Part shown: positions 8,488 through 16,629 of the stretch, in pieces
Layout: every line of letters begins with the position of its first letter
How positions within the stretch are numbered: the stretch's first letter is position 1
DNA from: an uncultured bacterium
GTDB taxonomy: Bacteria; Verrucomicrobiota; Kiritimatiellia; CAIKKV01; CAITUY01
Length of the DNA stretch: 64,000 bases
Direction: 5' to 3'
Assembly: GCA_903895695.1 (NCBI GenBank)
Contig: CAITUY010000147.1
Span: forward strand, 1-64,000
Position numbers and translations under genes: made by a program
The notes under the pieces: generated by a model
The model's database searches: none
Told to the model about the DNA's origin: nothing
What the model saw: only the letters and a program-made list of their open reading frames with translations

Positions 8488-9665
8488 CCTCGTCCGAGAC
8501 TCCCTTGACCATCGATCGCATAGTCGTGGTGGGCGTGGGCGGCGGCGGCTGCAATGCCGTCGACGCCATGGCCGCCGAATGGACGAACGCGCCTGCACTC
8601 GTGGCCATCAACACGGATGCCCAATCCCTGGAAGGACTGCAGCATGCCCGCCCGCTGGTCATCGGCCGCAAAATCACCAACGGGCTCGGGACCGGCGGCG
8701 ATACGGATGTCGGCCGGCTGGCCGCCGAGGACGATATCGGCGCCCTCCGCGAACTTTTCGCAGGGAAGGATCTCGCCTTTATCGTCGCGACGCTGGGCGG
8801 CGGCACCGGCACCGGCGCCGCGCCCCTCGTGGCCCGGGCCGCACAGGAGGCGGGCGCCCTGACGATCGTCTTTGCCACTCTTCCCTTCGATTTCGAGGGT
8901 GACCGCCGCCTGTCCCAGGCCCGGCAGGGCCTGGCTAAGCTGCGTGACCAGGCCGACATCGTCGTCGTGGTGCCCAACCAGGATCTCTTCGCGGCCGCCA
9001 GCTCGCACCTGTCGGCGGAAGAGGCCTTCCGGCTGGCCGATTACCACCTGGGCATGGGCGTCTTCGCGATTTGGAAACTGCTCGTGACGCGCGGAGTCGT
9101 CAACCTGGATTTCGCCACGCTTCGCATGGTCTCACGCTGCAGCGACGAAGCCTGCCTCTTTAGCTATGGCGAAGGCAAGGGTTCGGACCGGGCCGCGGAT
9201 GCCGTCCAGACGGCGCTACGCAGCCCGCTGGTGGGCGGCGGGAAGGCCGTGGCCGAGGCCGAGGCTGTCATCATCAGCATCCTGGGCGGCCCGGACCTGG
9301 CCTTGCGCGAGATCGAGACGGTCATGACCGCCGTGCGCGACGTGGCCCGCAAAGACTCGAATCTCTTCATGGGCGCGGCCATCGACCTTGCCTGGGCCGG
9401 AGCCGTGGCCGTCACCCTCGTCGTTTCGCAGCGATGGAACGCCGACGAGCCCGCTGCCGCCTCCGCCCCGGCACCGGAAAGCGGCAAGGCCGATTTGCCG
9501 GCCCCGAAACCCAGTTCCAGAAAGAAACGCGACTCGGCCTTGCAACCCTCGCTCGGGTTGGACGTGGCCAAGGGCATGTTCAAAGACGTCGAACGCACGG
9601 CCATAGACGGGGTCGACATGGATATCCCGACGTTCATCCGCCGTCGGGTTGTACTCGAGAAGTAA
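8484..9665 (+). CDS. ftsZ: cell division GTPase FtsZ (divergent T7 loop)
   Basis: Tubulin-like GTPase that forms the Z ring. At 393 aa it has VVVGVGGGGCNAVDAM at the N-terminus, the G-box LGGGTGTGAAP (GGGTGTG at residues 105-111) and a short C-terminal partner-binding peptide, DIPTFIRRR. The T7 synergy loop reads NLDFATLRMV instead of the usual NxDFADV. The first aspartate is kept (D209), but the second is Thr at position 212, the same number as the E. coli catalytic Asp. The GTPase rate may therefore be altered. The start ATG overlaps the ftsA stop. Confidence 0.96.
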   Translation: MTSSETPLTIDRIVVVGVGGGGCNAVDAMAAEWTNAPALVAINTDAQSLEGLQHARPLVIGRKITNGLGTGGDTDVGRLAAEDDIGALRELFAGKDLAFIVATLGGGTGTGAAPLVARAAQEAGALTIVFATLPFDFEGDRRLSQARQGLAKLRDQADIVVVVPNQDLFAAASSHLSAEEAFRLADYHLGMGVFAIWKLLVTRGVVNLDFATLRMVSRCSDEACLFSYGEGKGSDRAADAVQTALRSPLVGGGKAVAEAEAVIISILGGPDLALREIETVMTAVRDVARKDSNLFMGAAIDLAWAGAVAVTLVVSQRWNADEPAAASAPAPESGKADLPAPKPSSRKKRDSALQPSLGLDVAKGMFKDVERTAIDGVDMDIPTFIRRRVVLEK

Positions 9666-9669
9666 CACG

Positions 9670-10164
9670 ATGAAGTCGCTGATCAAGCAATTCAAGGGCC
9701 GCGAACACACACCCCTGATACAGTTCGTGAAATACAGCATCGGCGGGGCCCTGGCCACGCTGGTGCACATGGCCTTCTTCTACCTGCTGGCACTCAAGCT
9801 TCTGCCCGCGCTCAACCCGGACGATCTCATCGCGAACCTGCTGAACCTGTCGCGAACGCCGGCTTCAAACGCCTTGCGCGCGCGCAACTACATGATCGAT
9901 TATACGATCGCGTTTCTATTCTCCAACCTGGTGGCCTACGTGATCAACATCTACTGGGTGTTCCATCGCGGCCGGCATCACTGGTTGCTCGAGATTGCCT
10001 ACTTCTACGGCGTGTCCGGCATCAGTGCCGTCGTTGGCACGCTCCTGACCGGTTCGATGATCCACGGATTCGGCATTTCCACGACGCTTGCCTTCGGCAT
10101 CAACGTGATCGTCTCGTTGCTGATCAACTTCGTGGTGCGGAAGTCTTTCGTGTTCAAAGGCTAG
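9670..10164 (+). CDS. GtrA family membrane protein
   Basis: 164 aa with four hydrophobic segments: about 19-42, 75-95, 100-125 and 130-155. The GtrA pattern is visible: FVKYSIGGALATLVH at the start, YVINIYWVF in the middle, and FVVRKSFVF at the C-terminus. GtrA proteins are thought to flip or otherwise help move polyprenyl-linked sugars in cell-surface glycosylation. It begins 5 nt after the ftsZ stop and so is probably co-transcribed with the division genes. That placement is unusual. ATG 9670 fits better than an ATG further upstream inside ftsZ. Confidence 0.88.
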   Translation: MKSLIKQFKGREHTPLIQFVKYSIGGALATLVHMAFFYLLALKLLPALNPDDLIANLLNLSRTPASNALRARNYMIDYTIAFLFSNLVAYVINIYWVFHRGRHHWLLEIAYFYGVSGISAVVGTLLTGSMIHGFGISTTLAFGINVIVSLLINFVVRKSFVFKG

Positions 10165-10182
10165 CAACCCGTCGCGAGGAGA

Positions 10183-10211
10183 TTGACACCACCCCGCGTT
10201 TGCATTAGGTT
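10183..10211 (+). promoter_or_regulatory. putative sigma70-type promoter for the tRNA gene
   Basis: A perfect TTGACA (10183-10188) is followed after 17 nt by TAGGTT (10206-10211), a weak -10 box matching TATAAT at 3 of 6 positions. The tRNA begins 16 nt downstream, which fits a start site near 10218. Confidence 0.5.
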
Positions 10212-10226
10212 ATCGGCGCTTTTCAC

Positions 10227-10302
10227 GGCGGGATAGCTCAGTTGGCAGAGCAAGGGACTCATAAGCCCTGGGTCGTGGGTTCGATTCCCTCTCCCGCCAC
10301 CA
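10227..10302 (+). tRNA. tRNA with CAT anticodon (elongator Met, or Ile2)
   Basis: A 76-nt cloverleaf. The acceptor stem GGCGGGA (10227-10233) pairs perfectly with TCCCGCC (10292-10298). The discriminator A is at 10299 and CCA is encoded at 10300-10302. The D arm is GCTC/GAGC, the anticodon loop is CTCATAA with CAT at 10260-10262, and the T loop is TTCGATT. The G1-C72 pair argues against an initiator tRNA. CAT is also used by lysidine-modified tRNA-Ile2, so elongator Met is likely but not proven. The anticodon-stem pair next to the loop is A-G, a mismatch. Confidence 0.95.
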
Positions 10303-10454
10303 GCCTTCGCTCGCAGCGAAGCGGAGAGCGAAGGCTGTCCCGCCGGAGGCAGCCGAGCCGTGGCGAGGTTGCGTAGGCGGACCGCGAATCCCGCTGCGAG
10401 ACTACGGCTTGGCATGCCAGCCTTCGCTCGGCGGCTCAACACCAGGCGGCTCAG
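10302..10454. repeat. palindromic dispersed repeat (family C) after the tRNA
   Basis: A perfect 11-bp inverted repeat AGCCTTCGCTC (10302-10312 against 10326-10336) starts within the tRNA CCA and could act as a terminator. CAGCCTTCGCTC recurs at about 10419, after a stretch that looks like repeat debris (GGCGGCTCA twice). A related hairpin with GCGGAGAGCGAA lies at 39052-39082. No open frame here looks coding. Confidence 0.55.
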
Positions 10455-10651
10455 TGGAAATCACGGCTTGCATCGGGGTTGCCGCATTTCGCGCAGACAT
10501 ATTTTAGCCTCGCAAGCCTCCAGGCAGAATAAGCCATCCCCGGCACCAATAGGCACATCCACAAGAATGCTTCAACTCGCGGATTACCCTGTCTTGTTTT
10601 ATGAAAGTGATCTCTATTCCCGCATGTGTTACACACCCTATACGTGCTCAA
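10451..10651 (-). CDS. small zinc-ribbon membrane protein
   Basis: 66 aa. Two CxxC pairs (CNTCGN near the N-terminus and CAKCGNP near the C-terminus) flank one hydrophobic stretch, about residues 27-46 (EAFLWMCLLVPGMAYSAW). The arrangement suggests a small membrane-associated zinc ribbon; no function is known to me. The end overlaps the last bases of the repeat region. The gene stands alone and has no partner. Confidence 0.6.
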   Translation of the reverse strand: MSTYRVCNTCGNRDHFHKTRQGNPRVEAFLWMCLLVPGMAYSAWRLARLKYVCAKCGNPDASRDFH

Positions 10652-10936
10652 TGGAATCCTCCGCGTCCTACCCCACCCTCCCTATCTCACTGCGCAACCG
10701 CCCCCTGCGCTCCAGCCATCCCCCTGACTGTCTCCGTCGATACGACCCCCGCAGCCTTTGCTGATTGAGACGGCGATTATAGCTGGAATCGTGTCGCATT
10801 TCCACCGACAATCTGAATTCCGATCTGCGTGGCGCCCCCCCCGCTGACTTTCGCCCTAGACAACCGACCGCACAGCGCAATATTGTCCCCAAGTCAGGTT
10901 GAGTCGGCGCGTCGCAATACGGCAAGGAGAACAAGT

Positions 10937-11275
10937 ATGAGTATGATACGGAACGGATTGATGGCGTTGATGGTGGGGGCGGTTGTCGCTGCGGTGGCGG
11001 CCCGGGCGGCGGATGTGGCGAAGCCCCAACCCAAAGACGGCGACAAGGGCCAGATCACGGGCACAATCGAGAAGATCGTGAAACAGCAAGTCACGGTCAA
11101 ATCCGACGATGCGACCATCATTTTGTGGCCGTACTACAAGGGCAAAGGGTTCGACCACGAGACGATGGAACAAATCGAGAAACTCAAGGTCGGCGACAAG
11201 GTGACGGCTACGTGGACGTTCAAAGAGCATTATCGCATTGATAGCATCGCGAAAGTTGAGCAACCGCAGAAGTAG
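10937..11275 (+). CDS. small secreted protein, OB-like, unknown function
   Basis: 112 aa. A signal peptide (MSMIRNGLMALMVGAV to about ARAAD) is followed by a small beta-rich domain with GQITGTIEKIVKQQVTVKS and KVGDKVTATWTFKEHYR. The second half resembles short secreted domains in which a mixing or metal-dependent activity has sometimes been proposed, but I cannot assign a family. ATG 10937 is chosen because AAGGAGA lies 6 nt upstream; upstream in-frame codons look non-coding. A palindromic family A repeat follows the gene. Confidence 0.75.
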   Translation: MSMIRNGLMALMVGAVVAAVAARAADVAKPQPKDGDKGQITGTIEKIVKQQVTVKSDDATIILWPYYKGKGFDHETMEQIEKLKVGDKVTATWTFKEHYRIDSIAKVEQPQK

Positions 11276-11307
11276 TGATCTAGGACGGTTGCCTCCTCAA
11301 CCCAACA

Positions 11308-11384
11308 GGTAGGGCGAGGGCCTCCGGCCCCGCCGCGACAGGCACGAAACTGACACGGCGCGGCGAGGACGCCGTCGCCCTACC
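11308..11384. repeat. palindromic repeat family A, copy 1
   Basis: Begins GGTAGGGCGAGGGCCTCC and ends in its imperfect reverse complement (GGACGCCGTCGCCCTACC). It shares ends and the GCCGCG core with copies at 13007-13095 and 50775-50848. It is intergenic, between the small secreted protein and the sugar kinase. Confidence 0.8.
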
Positions 11385-11424
11385 AAAGACCTAGTTATTC
11401 GAATCCCTCGTGAAAAGGCCTGAT

Positions 11425-13011
11425 ATGTCCACGCCCCTCTACCTCGGCCTCGACTCCAGCACCCAAAGCCTCAAGGCCGTTGCCATTGACGACCGCCTGG
11501 GCGTCGTCGCCGAGTTCGCCGTGAACTATGACGCCGATCTGCCCGAGTTCAAGACCACGGGCGGCGTGCATCGGGGCGCCGACGGCCTGACCGTTACCTC
11601 CCCACCGCTGCTATGGGTGGCCGCCCTCGACCTCTTATTCGCCCGCATGAAAGAGGCCCGTTTCCCCTTTGCGCGCGTCGTCGCCGTGTCCGGCTCAGGC
11701 CAGCAACACGGTAGTGTCTTCTTCCGTCAGGGAGCCCGCACCACACTGGCCGGGCTGAAAGCCACCGCGCCCCTACGCGATCAGCTCAAGGACGCGTTCG
11801 CCATCGGCGCCTCTCCCGTCTGGATGGACTCCAGCACTACCCGGCAGTGCCTGGCACTGGAAACTGCCCTTGGGTGTCCCCAGGCCGTCGCCGACCTCAC
11901 CGGGTCCCGCGCCTATGAGCGATTCACCGGCAACCAGATTGCCAAGCTCGCCAAGGCTGAACCGGCCGGCTACGAGGCAACGGAACGGATCACTCTGGTG
12001 AGCTCATTCGTGGCCTCGTTGCTGATCGGCGACTACGCGCCGATCGATGTCAGCGACGGCTCCGGCATGAACCTGCTCGACATCCGCCGCAAGGCCTGGG
12101 CGCCCCGGGCCCTGGCCGCCACGGCTCCGGGCCTCGACGCCCGGCTGGGCGCACCGACGGCCTCACACGCGACGATCGGCCGGATACACCCGTACTATGT
12201 CGGCCGCTACGGGTTTGCCACGACCTGCCAGGTCGTGGCCTTCTCGGGCGATAACCCGTGCAGCCTCGCCGGCCTGCGCCTGCAGGAACCGGGCGACGTG
12301 GCGATCAGCCTGGGCACGAGCGATACGATGTTCGGCGCATTGCGCGAACCCCGGCCCTCGGCTTCGGAGGGCCACATCTTCGCCAGCCCCGTGGACCCGG
12401 ACGGATACATGGCGATGATCGTCTACAAGAACGGTTCGCTCACGCGCGAAGCGATCCGCGATGCCGTCGCGGAGGGATCGTGGAGCCGCTTTGAAGCCCT
12501 CTTGGCCAAGGGCGTCCCGGGCAATGGCGGCAGTATCGGGTTCTACTACAAAGAACCGGAAATCACGCCCCCGGTGCTGAAGACGGGTACTCATCGCTTC
12601 GGCCCCGACGGACGCCCATGCACTGCCTTTGCACCGGAGGCCGAGGTGCGCGCCGTGGTCGAAGGCCAGTTCCTTTCCATGCGACTGCACAGCGGTAACG
12701 TGGGCCTGAAGCCGGTTCAGATCCTCGCCACGGGCGGCGCCTCGGCCAACCGTTCGATCTTGCAGGTGATGTCGAATGTCTTCGGTGTGCCCGTCTTCAC
12801 GGCCACCCAGCCCAACTCGGCGGCCCTGGGCGCCGCCTACCGGGCGCTACACGGCTGGACATGCGCGGCACAGGGCCGCTTTGTCCCGTTTGCGGAGGTG
12901 ATGAAGGCCGCCCCTCCGTTCACGCGGGCGGCAATGCCGGATACGAAGGCCAATGCCGTCTACACGGCCATGTTGCCGGTGTATGCAAAACTGGAAAAGA
13001 GTATTGGGTAG
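11425..13011 (+). CDS. FGGY-family carbohydrate kinase, xylulokinase-like
   Basis: Probable D-xylulokinase that phosphorylates xylulose for the pentose phosphate pathway. It is about 528 aa. Signatures are LGLDSSTQSLKAV at the start, SGSGQQHGSVFF (substrate region), DGSGMNLLDI, SLGTSDTMFGA (phosphate loop) and LATGGASANRSIL (adenosine site). The substrate could be another ketopentose or polyol; no xylose isomerase is adjacent. ATG 11425 is preferred over a GTG at 11410. The stop TAG lies inside the first bases of repeat A copy 2. Confidence 0.88.
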   Translation: MSTPLYLGLDSSTQSLKAVAIDDRLGVVAEFAVNYDADLPEFKTTGGVHRGADGLTVTSPPLLWVAALDLLFARMKEARFPFARVVAVSGSGQQHGSVFFRQGARTTLAGLKATAPLRDQLKDAFAIGASPVWMDSSTTRQCLALETALGCPQAVADLTGSRAYERFTGNQIAKLAKAEPAGYEATERITLVSSFVASLLIGDYAPIDVSDGSGMNLLDIRRKAWAPRALAATAPGLDARLGAPTASHATIGRIHPYYVGRYGFATTCQVVAFSGDNPCSLAGLRLQEPGDVAISLGTSDTMFGALREPRPSASEGHIFASPVDPDGYMAMIVYKNGSLTREAIRDAVAEGSWSRFEALLAKGVPGNGGSIGFYYKEPEITPPVLKTGTHRFGPDGRPCTAFAPEAEVRAVVEGQFLSMRLHSGNVGLKPVQILATGGASANRSILQVMSNVFGVPVFTATQPNSAALGAAYRALHGWTCAAQGRFVPFAEVMKAAPPFTRAAMPDTKANAVYTAMLPVYAKLEKSIG

Positions 13012-13095
13012 GGCAGCGGCATCCCTGCCGCGCCGTAACGGTTGCGTTCATGTTGCGTTACGGTCACGGCGGGGCGAGGACGCCCACGCCCTACC
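13007..13095. repeat. palindromic repeat family A, copy 2
   Basis: Starts GGTAGGGCAGCGGC and ends CGCCCACGCCCTACC. An inner inverted repeat (CCGTAACG / CGTTACGG) flanks a short loop. The sugar-kinase stop codon is the TAG within its GGTAGGGC. Confidence 0.8.
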
Positions 13096-13130
13096 TCTTA
13101 GAGCAACGCGAGAGACAGAAAGGACACCCC

Positions 13131-14033
13131 ATGACAATCAGCATTGAAAAGATCCCGTACCGCGGCTGGGCGAACAACGTCAAGTTGTCGAACGGTCGAA
13201 TCGAACTGGTCGTGACGCAGGACGTCGGCCCCCGCATCATCCGCCTCGGGTTTGCAGGCGGAAAGAACCTGATGGCCGAGATGAAGCCCCAACTGGGCCA
13301 GTCGGGCGAGAAGGATTGGATGATCCGCGGTGGGCACCGGCTCTGGTTCGCGCCGGAAGCGAAGCCGGACACCTACGAACTCGATAACACGCCCGTGCAG
13401 GTCCGCGTCATTGATGGAGGCGTCAAGACGCAGCAGGAGCCCGGTGCCCTGACAGGCATCCAGAAGAGCATGGAGATCGGCCTCGCCAGCAGACGCGACG
13501 AGGTGACGATCACCCACACCCTGACCAATCGCGGTCGCCAGGCCCGCGAACTCGCCCCGTGGGCGCTGACCGTCATGGCGCCGGGCGGGACGTGCATCAT
13601 CCCCCTCCCGACGAAGATCGCCCACACGGCGCGACTCACGCACAACCAGGAGTGGAGCATCTGGGGCTATACGAACTTTGCCGACGGCCGCTGGACCCTG
13701 GGGTCACGCTATATTTTCTTCCGCCAGAGCCGCAAGCACGGTCCCGGCAAACTAGGCCTCGCGCAGCGCGAAGGCTGGGTCGCCTATCAACTCGACGACT
13801 GTCTGCTGGTGAAACAGTTCCAGTGGGTCGAGGGCGCCCGCTACCCGGACGGGGGCGTGAACTTCGAAACTTTCTCGAACGAGGAAATGCTCGAAGTCGA
13901 GACCCTTGGCCCGCTGGTCACGCTCCAGCCCGGCAAGTCCGTGCGCCACACGGAGACTTGGCGTCTCTTCAAGGGCATTAAGCCGATCAAATCCGAGGCG
14001 GATGCGGACAAGCTCGCGAAGAAACTGCGGTAG
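13131..14033 (+). CDS. galactose-mutarotase-like protein (DUF4380-type)
   Basis: 300 aa, cytoplasmic, with no signal peptide. The beta-sandwich pattern of the aldose-1-epimerase fold is visible: NGRIELVVTQDVGPRIIRLG at the N-terminus, IRGGHRLWFAPE, TITHTLTNRG, and ELAPWALTVMAPGG. I assign it to the DUF4380-like group of mutarotase-like proteins, whose substrate is unknown. It lies downstream of the sugar kinase across repeat A, which suggests a carbohydrate role, but co-transcription is not certain. The stop TAG again sits in GGTAGGGC (14029-14036). Confidence 0.75.
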   Translation: MTISIEKIPYRGWANNVKLSNGRIELVVTQDVGPRIIRLGFAGGKNLMAEMKPQLGQSGEKDWMIRGGHRLWFAPEAKPDTYELDNTPVQVRVIDGGVKTQQEPGALTGIQKSMEIGLASRRDEVTITHTLTNRGRQARELAPWALTVMAPGGTCIIPLPTKIAHTARLTHNQEWSIWGYTNFADGRWTLGSRYIFFRQSRKHGPGKLGLAQREGWVAYQLDDCLLVKQFQWVEGARYPDGGVNFETFSNEEMLEVETLGPLVTLQPGKSVRHTETWRLFKGIKPIKSEADADKLAKKLR

Positions 14034-14111
14034 GGCCGCGCGTTACCGGCCAACCGCTCACCGAGAACAATACCGGCAGGACGCCCCAGGGCTCTGCCGC
14101 CACAGCACGCA

Positions 14112-14576
14112 TCAGGCCTTGCGCTTCAGGAAGGTGCAGCAATCACCGCTCTTCATGCAGGCGTAGAGTTTGTAGACGGGACAGGCCCAGATTGCGGAGA
14201 TTGTCTTGACTACACAATACGCAAAAGTTAGGCTCCACCCCACGCGCTCGTTGATTCCATAGAGGAAGACCAGGCAGAGCACCGCGAACACCGCCCCCAT
14301 GCTGTGCGCGACCCGCATGCCCGCGGGGCTCAGCATGGTCGGCGCAGACGGCATCAACCGTTCGACGGTCATCGAGTACAGCCACACGAACGGAGCCCGA
14401 CGGATCGACAGCAAAGCCGAGAGCGCCAGCACGCCCCCCACCACGGCCACTAGAGCCTTGATCTTCAGCAAGAACGCCGTCCAGATGAGGACCGCCATCG
14501 CATAACGGCAGAACGCAAAGGCGCCTTTCGGCACCGGCACTTGATCCAGGTAGTTGCACTGCGGCGTCATGGTCAT
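14112..14576 (-). CDS. DUF4395-like membrane protein, last gene of lipid operon
   Basis: 154 aa with four hydrophobic segments (about 22-44, 47-66, 90-112 and 114-135). A Cys-rich tail (ACPVYKLYACMKSGDCCTF) follows. N-terminal CNYLDQ and the overall layout resemble DUF4395 membrane proteins of unknown function. ATG 14576 overlaps the stop of the methyltransferase gene by ATGA, with GGGAGGG close upstream, so it is translationally coupled. The five clustered cysteines could bind metal or take part in thiol chemistry; that is inference. Confidence 0.7.
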   Translation of the reverse strand: MTMTPQCNYLDQVPVPKGAFAFCRYAMAVLIWTAFLLKIKALVAVVGGVLALSALLSIRRAPFVWLYSMTVERLMPSAPTMLSPAGMRVAHSMGAVFAVLCLVFLYGINERVGWSLTFAYCVVKTISAIWACPVYKLYACMKSGDCCTFLKRKA

Positions 14577-15229
14577 GTCCCTCCCGCGCGGCGCGCGGCG
14601 GGCTTCTTCCAGAAGAACCTCCCAACGCGCCGGCAATAATCCTCATAGTCCTTGAATTCCCGCGCCAACATCGCCTCTTCCAGCCGGGCGCGGTAGGTCA
14701 TGAACGGCACAAACACCAGCGTGTTCGCCAGAAACGCCGCCGCATTGGCGTACACGAGACTGGCGCCAAAGAACATCCAGATGATCGATGCGTAGAGCGG
14801 ATGCCGTACCCAGCCGTAGACCCCGGTCGTCACCAGCGACTGCCCGTCGTAGATCGTCGCCTGGTTCGCCCAGTTGCGACCCAGCCGCAGACGTCCGGCA
14901 ATGTTCACCACGCAACCGAACACGATGACCGCCAACCCCGCCGCCGCCATCGCCAACCGCAGGCCGAACGCGTCGAGCGGCACTTCGCCGACACGAAACC
15001 GAATCAGCAGGTAGTAGCCGACGAAGAACAGGGTCATCGTCCCGGTCGCCACGACGCTCCGGCGTTCCTTCTTCACGCCGTCGTGGCCCCGATGGCAGGT
15101 CAGAAAGTTGACCAGGACCGCCCCGAAAACCCCAATGGCGCAGGATGTGATCACCAGGGAGGCGACGAGGTTCAACACTCCCGCCGGAGTTTGAAGACAC
15201 TGCCGCCAGACGTCAGGCATCGTGCTCAT
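14573..15229 (-). CDS. isoprenylcysteine-carboxylmethyltransferase-like membrane methyltransferase
   Basis: 218 aa with about five hydrophobic segments. The C-terminal half has the ICMT/phospholipid-methyltransferase pattern: GRNWANQATI, LVTTGVYGWVRHPLYASI (the conserved GxYxxxRHPxY SAM-binding motif), then RLEEAMLAREFKDYEDYCRRVGR with the two conserved acidic/basic residues. The enzyme is expected to transfer a methyl group from SAM to a lipid-type substrate in the membrane. It overlaps the preceding radical-SAM gene by 4 nt (15226-15229). In context it may modify a product of that enzyme. Confidence 0.85.
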   Translation of the reverse strand: MSTMPDVWRQCLQTPAGVLNLVASLVITSCAIGVFGAVLVNFLTCHRGHDGVKKERRSVVATGTMTLFFVGYYLLIRFRVGEVPLDAFGLRLAMAAAGLAVIVFGCVVNIAGRLRLGRNWANQATIYDGQSLVTTGVYGWVRHPLYASIIWMFFGASLVYANAAAFLANTLVFVPFMTYRARLEEAMLAREFKDYEDYCRRVGRFFWKKPAARRAGGT

Positions 15230-16608
15230 GGGTTCCGATGGAAGAGGTTATAGGCTGAGAACGGGATGCGCCGCAAGTCGCGCGTCACCACGTGCACGCA
15301 CTCGCGCTGCATGGATTTCAGATCGAAGTTGTAGGCGTCCACGAACGAGGACACGCTGATGCGAAACAGGTTGCGGTTGAAGTAGCCCGCCTTCTCCTTC
15401 TCGCTCAGCCGACCGTAGCCGGCCGGAATGAAGGGACGCACGGCAGAAAGGAAACGCGCCATGCACGCGCACACGCCTCCGTCCCCCGCCGCCTGGGCCA
15501 GGTATTCATCGGCGTCAAAGGCGAACGTGTTCCCGAGCAGGGGCAAATGCTCGCGCACATCCACTTTGCGCGTTATTGGCACGAACCGCCCATTCTCGCG
15601 GTAGCAGAAGGTCAAGGCGACCCGCTCGACATTGCAAGGCAACGGCACGAAATCCCGCAACTGGAATTCGCCCTCCGTCTGGCGCTCGAGGTTCTCGAGC
15701 ACGCCGGTCAACGTGAGACGATCTTGCCGGTCATCGGCGCGGCTGTCGCCGTAGTAGGCCAGTGGCTGGTAATTCACCCCGCGCACGCCGGGAATGGACA
15801 TGGCGTGCCGCAGGATCGCGCCAATCTCGCCATCGTTCACGCCCTGCCGGACCGTGGCGACGAGCGTCACGGGGATGCCGGCCGCAGTCAGTCTCATGAT
15901 GGCCCGCTCCTTGATGTCGCGCAGGTCGCGCCCCCTGAAGACCGAGTGGCCGCGCGCAGAGGGACCGTCATATTGCAGGTAAACCTCGAACTGGGGCAGA
16001 AGCCCGGCCAGGCCGGCGACCAGCGCATCATCCTCCGCCAACCTGAGCCCGTTGCTGTTGAGCAGGATGTATTTGAACCGTTTGGTCTTGGCCAGCGCGA
16101 TCAGGTCCAGCAGGCGCGGATGCAGCGTGGGCTCGCCGCCGCTCAGTTGCAGGATTTCCGCCTGACCGGATTCCGAGGCCTGCAGAAAGTCCATCATCCG
16201 GTCCGCCTCCGCGAGCGTGAGGTCCGGGATATCCTGCCGCCCCGTGTAGCAATCCGGGCAGGCGAGTTCGCAGGCCCCGTTGATCTCGATCAGCCCGATG
16301 CAGGTATGCTGGTCGTGCTCGGGACATAACCCGCAATCGAAAGGACAACCCCGCCGCGACTCGGTTTGGACGACCGAACGCGTACCAGGCTTGGTGAATG
16401 TGTTTCGCGCCAGATAGTAGTCGGCATTCGCTTCGCGCAGTTCGATCTGCTGTCCGTGAACCGGGCAGGACTTGACCACATAGACTGATCCGTCCCGGAT
16501 CGCCAGTTCGGCCGTTACCCGGTCGAGGCACTGCGGGCAGATGCTGACGGTCGGCTCGATCGAACGGAATCCGTCGGGCAGCGCCGGTGTCGTTGCGTGT
16601 TCGGTCAT
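15226..16608 (-). CDS. radical SAM enzyme resembling archaeal tetraether lipid synthase (Tes/MJ0619-type)
   Basis: 460 aa. The radical-SAM cluster is C113-x3-C117-x2-C120 (ACELACPDCYTG), with GGEP at 157-160. N-terminal to it is the extra metal module typical of MJ0619-type enzymes: C24-x2-C27, then C48-P-x-H51. A second set follows, C88-x3-C92-x2-C95-x2-H98 and C103 (GCPFDCGLCPEHDQHTC). More cysteines lie at 325, 335, 380 and 382. Archaeal Tes joins two lipid tails to make membrane-spanning lipids. A similar C-C bond or other lipid reaction is inferred here, not shown. The gene sits in a lipid-type operon. Confidence 0.85.
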   Translation of the reverse strand: MTEHATTPALPDGFRSIEPTVSICPQCLDRVTAELAIRDGSVYVVKSCPVHGQQIELREANADYYLARNTFTKPGTRSVVQTESRRGCPFDCGLCPEHDQHTCIGLIEINGACELACPDCYTGRQDIPDLTLAEADRMMDFLQASESGQAEILQLSGGEPTLHPRLLDLIALAKTKRFKYILLNSNGLRLAEDDALVAGLAGLLPQFEVYLQYDGPSARGHSVFRGRDLRDIKERAIMRLTAAGIPVTLVATVRQGVNDGEIGAILRHAMSIPGVRGVNYQPLAYYGDSRADDRQDRLTLTGVLENLERQTEGEFQLRDFVPLPCNVERVALTFCYRENGRFVPITRKVDVREHLPLLGNTFAFDADEYLAQAAGDGGVCACMARFLSAVRPFIPAGYGRLSEKEKAGYFNRNLFRISVSSFVDAYNFDLKSMQRECVHVVTRDLRRIPFSAYNLFHRNP

Positions 16609-16629
16609 GCCGGGTCTCGGGCGCAGATA

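Noticed and set aside
10668-10934. Minus-strand frame of 88 codons next to the small zinc-ribbon gene
   Set aside because: Arg/Ser-rich with no hydrophobic core or start signal; looks like chance.
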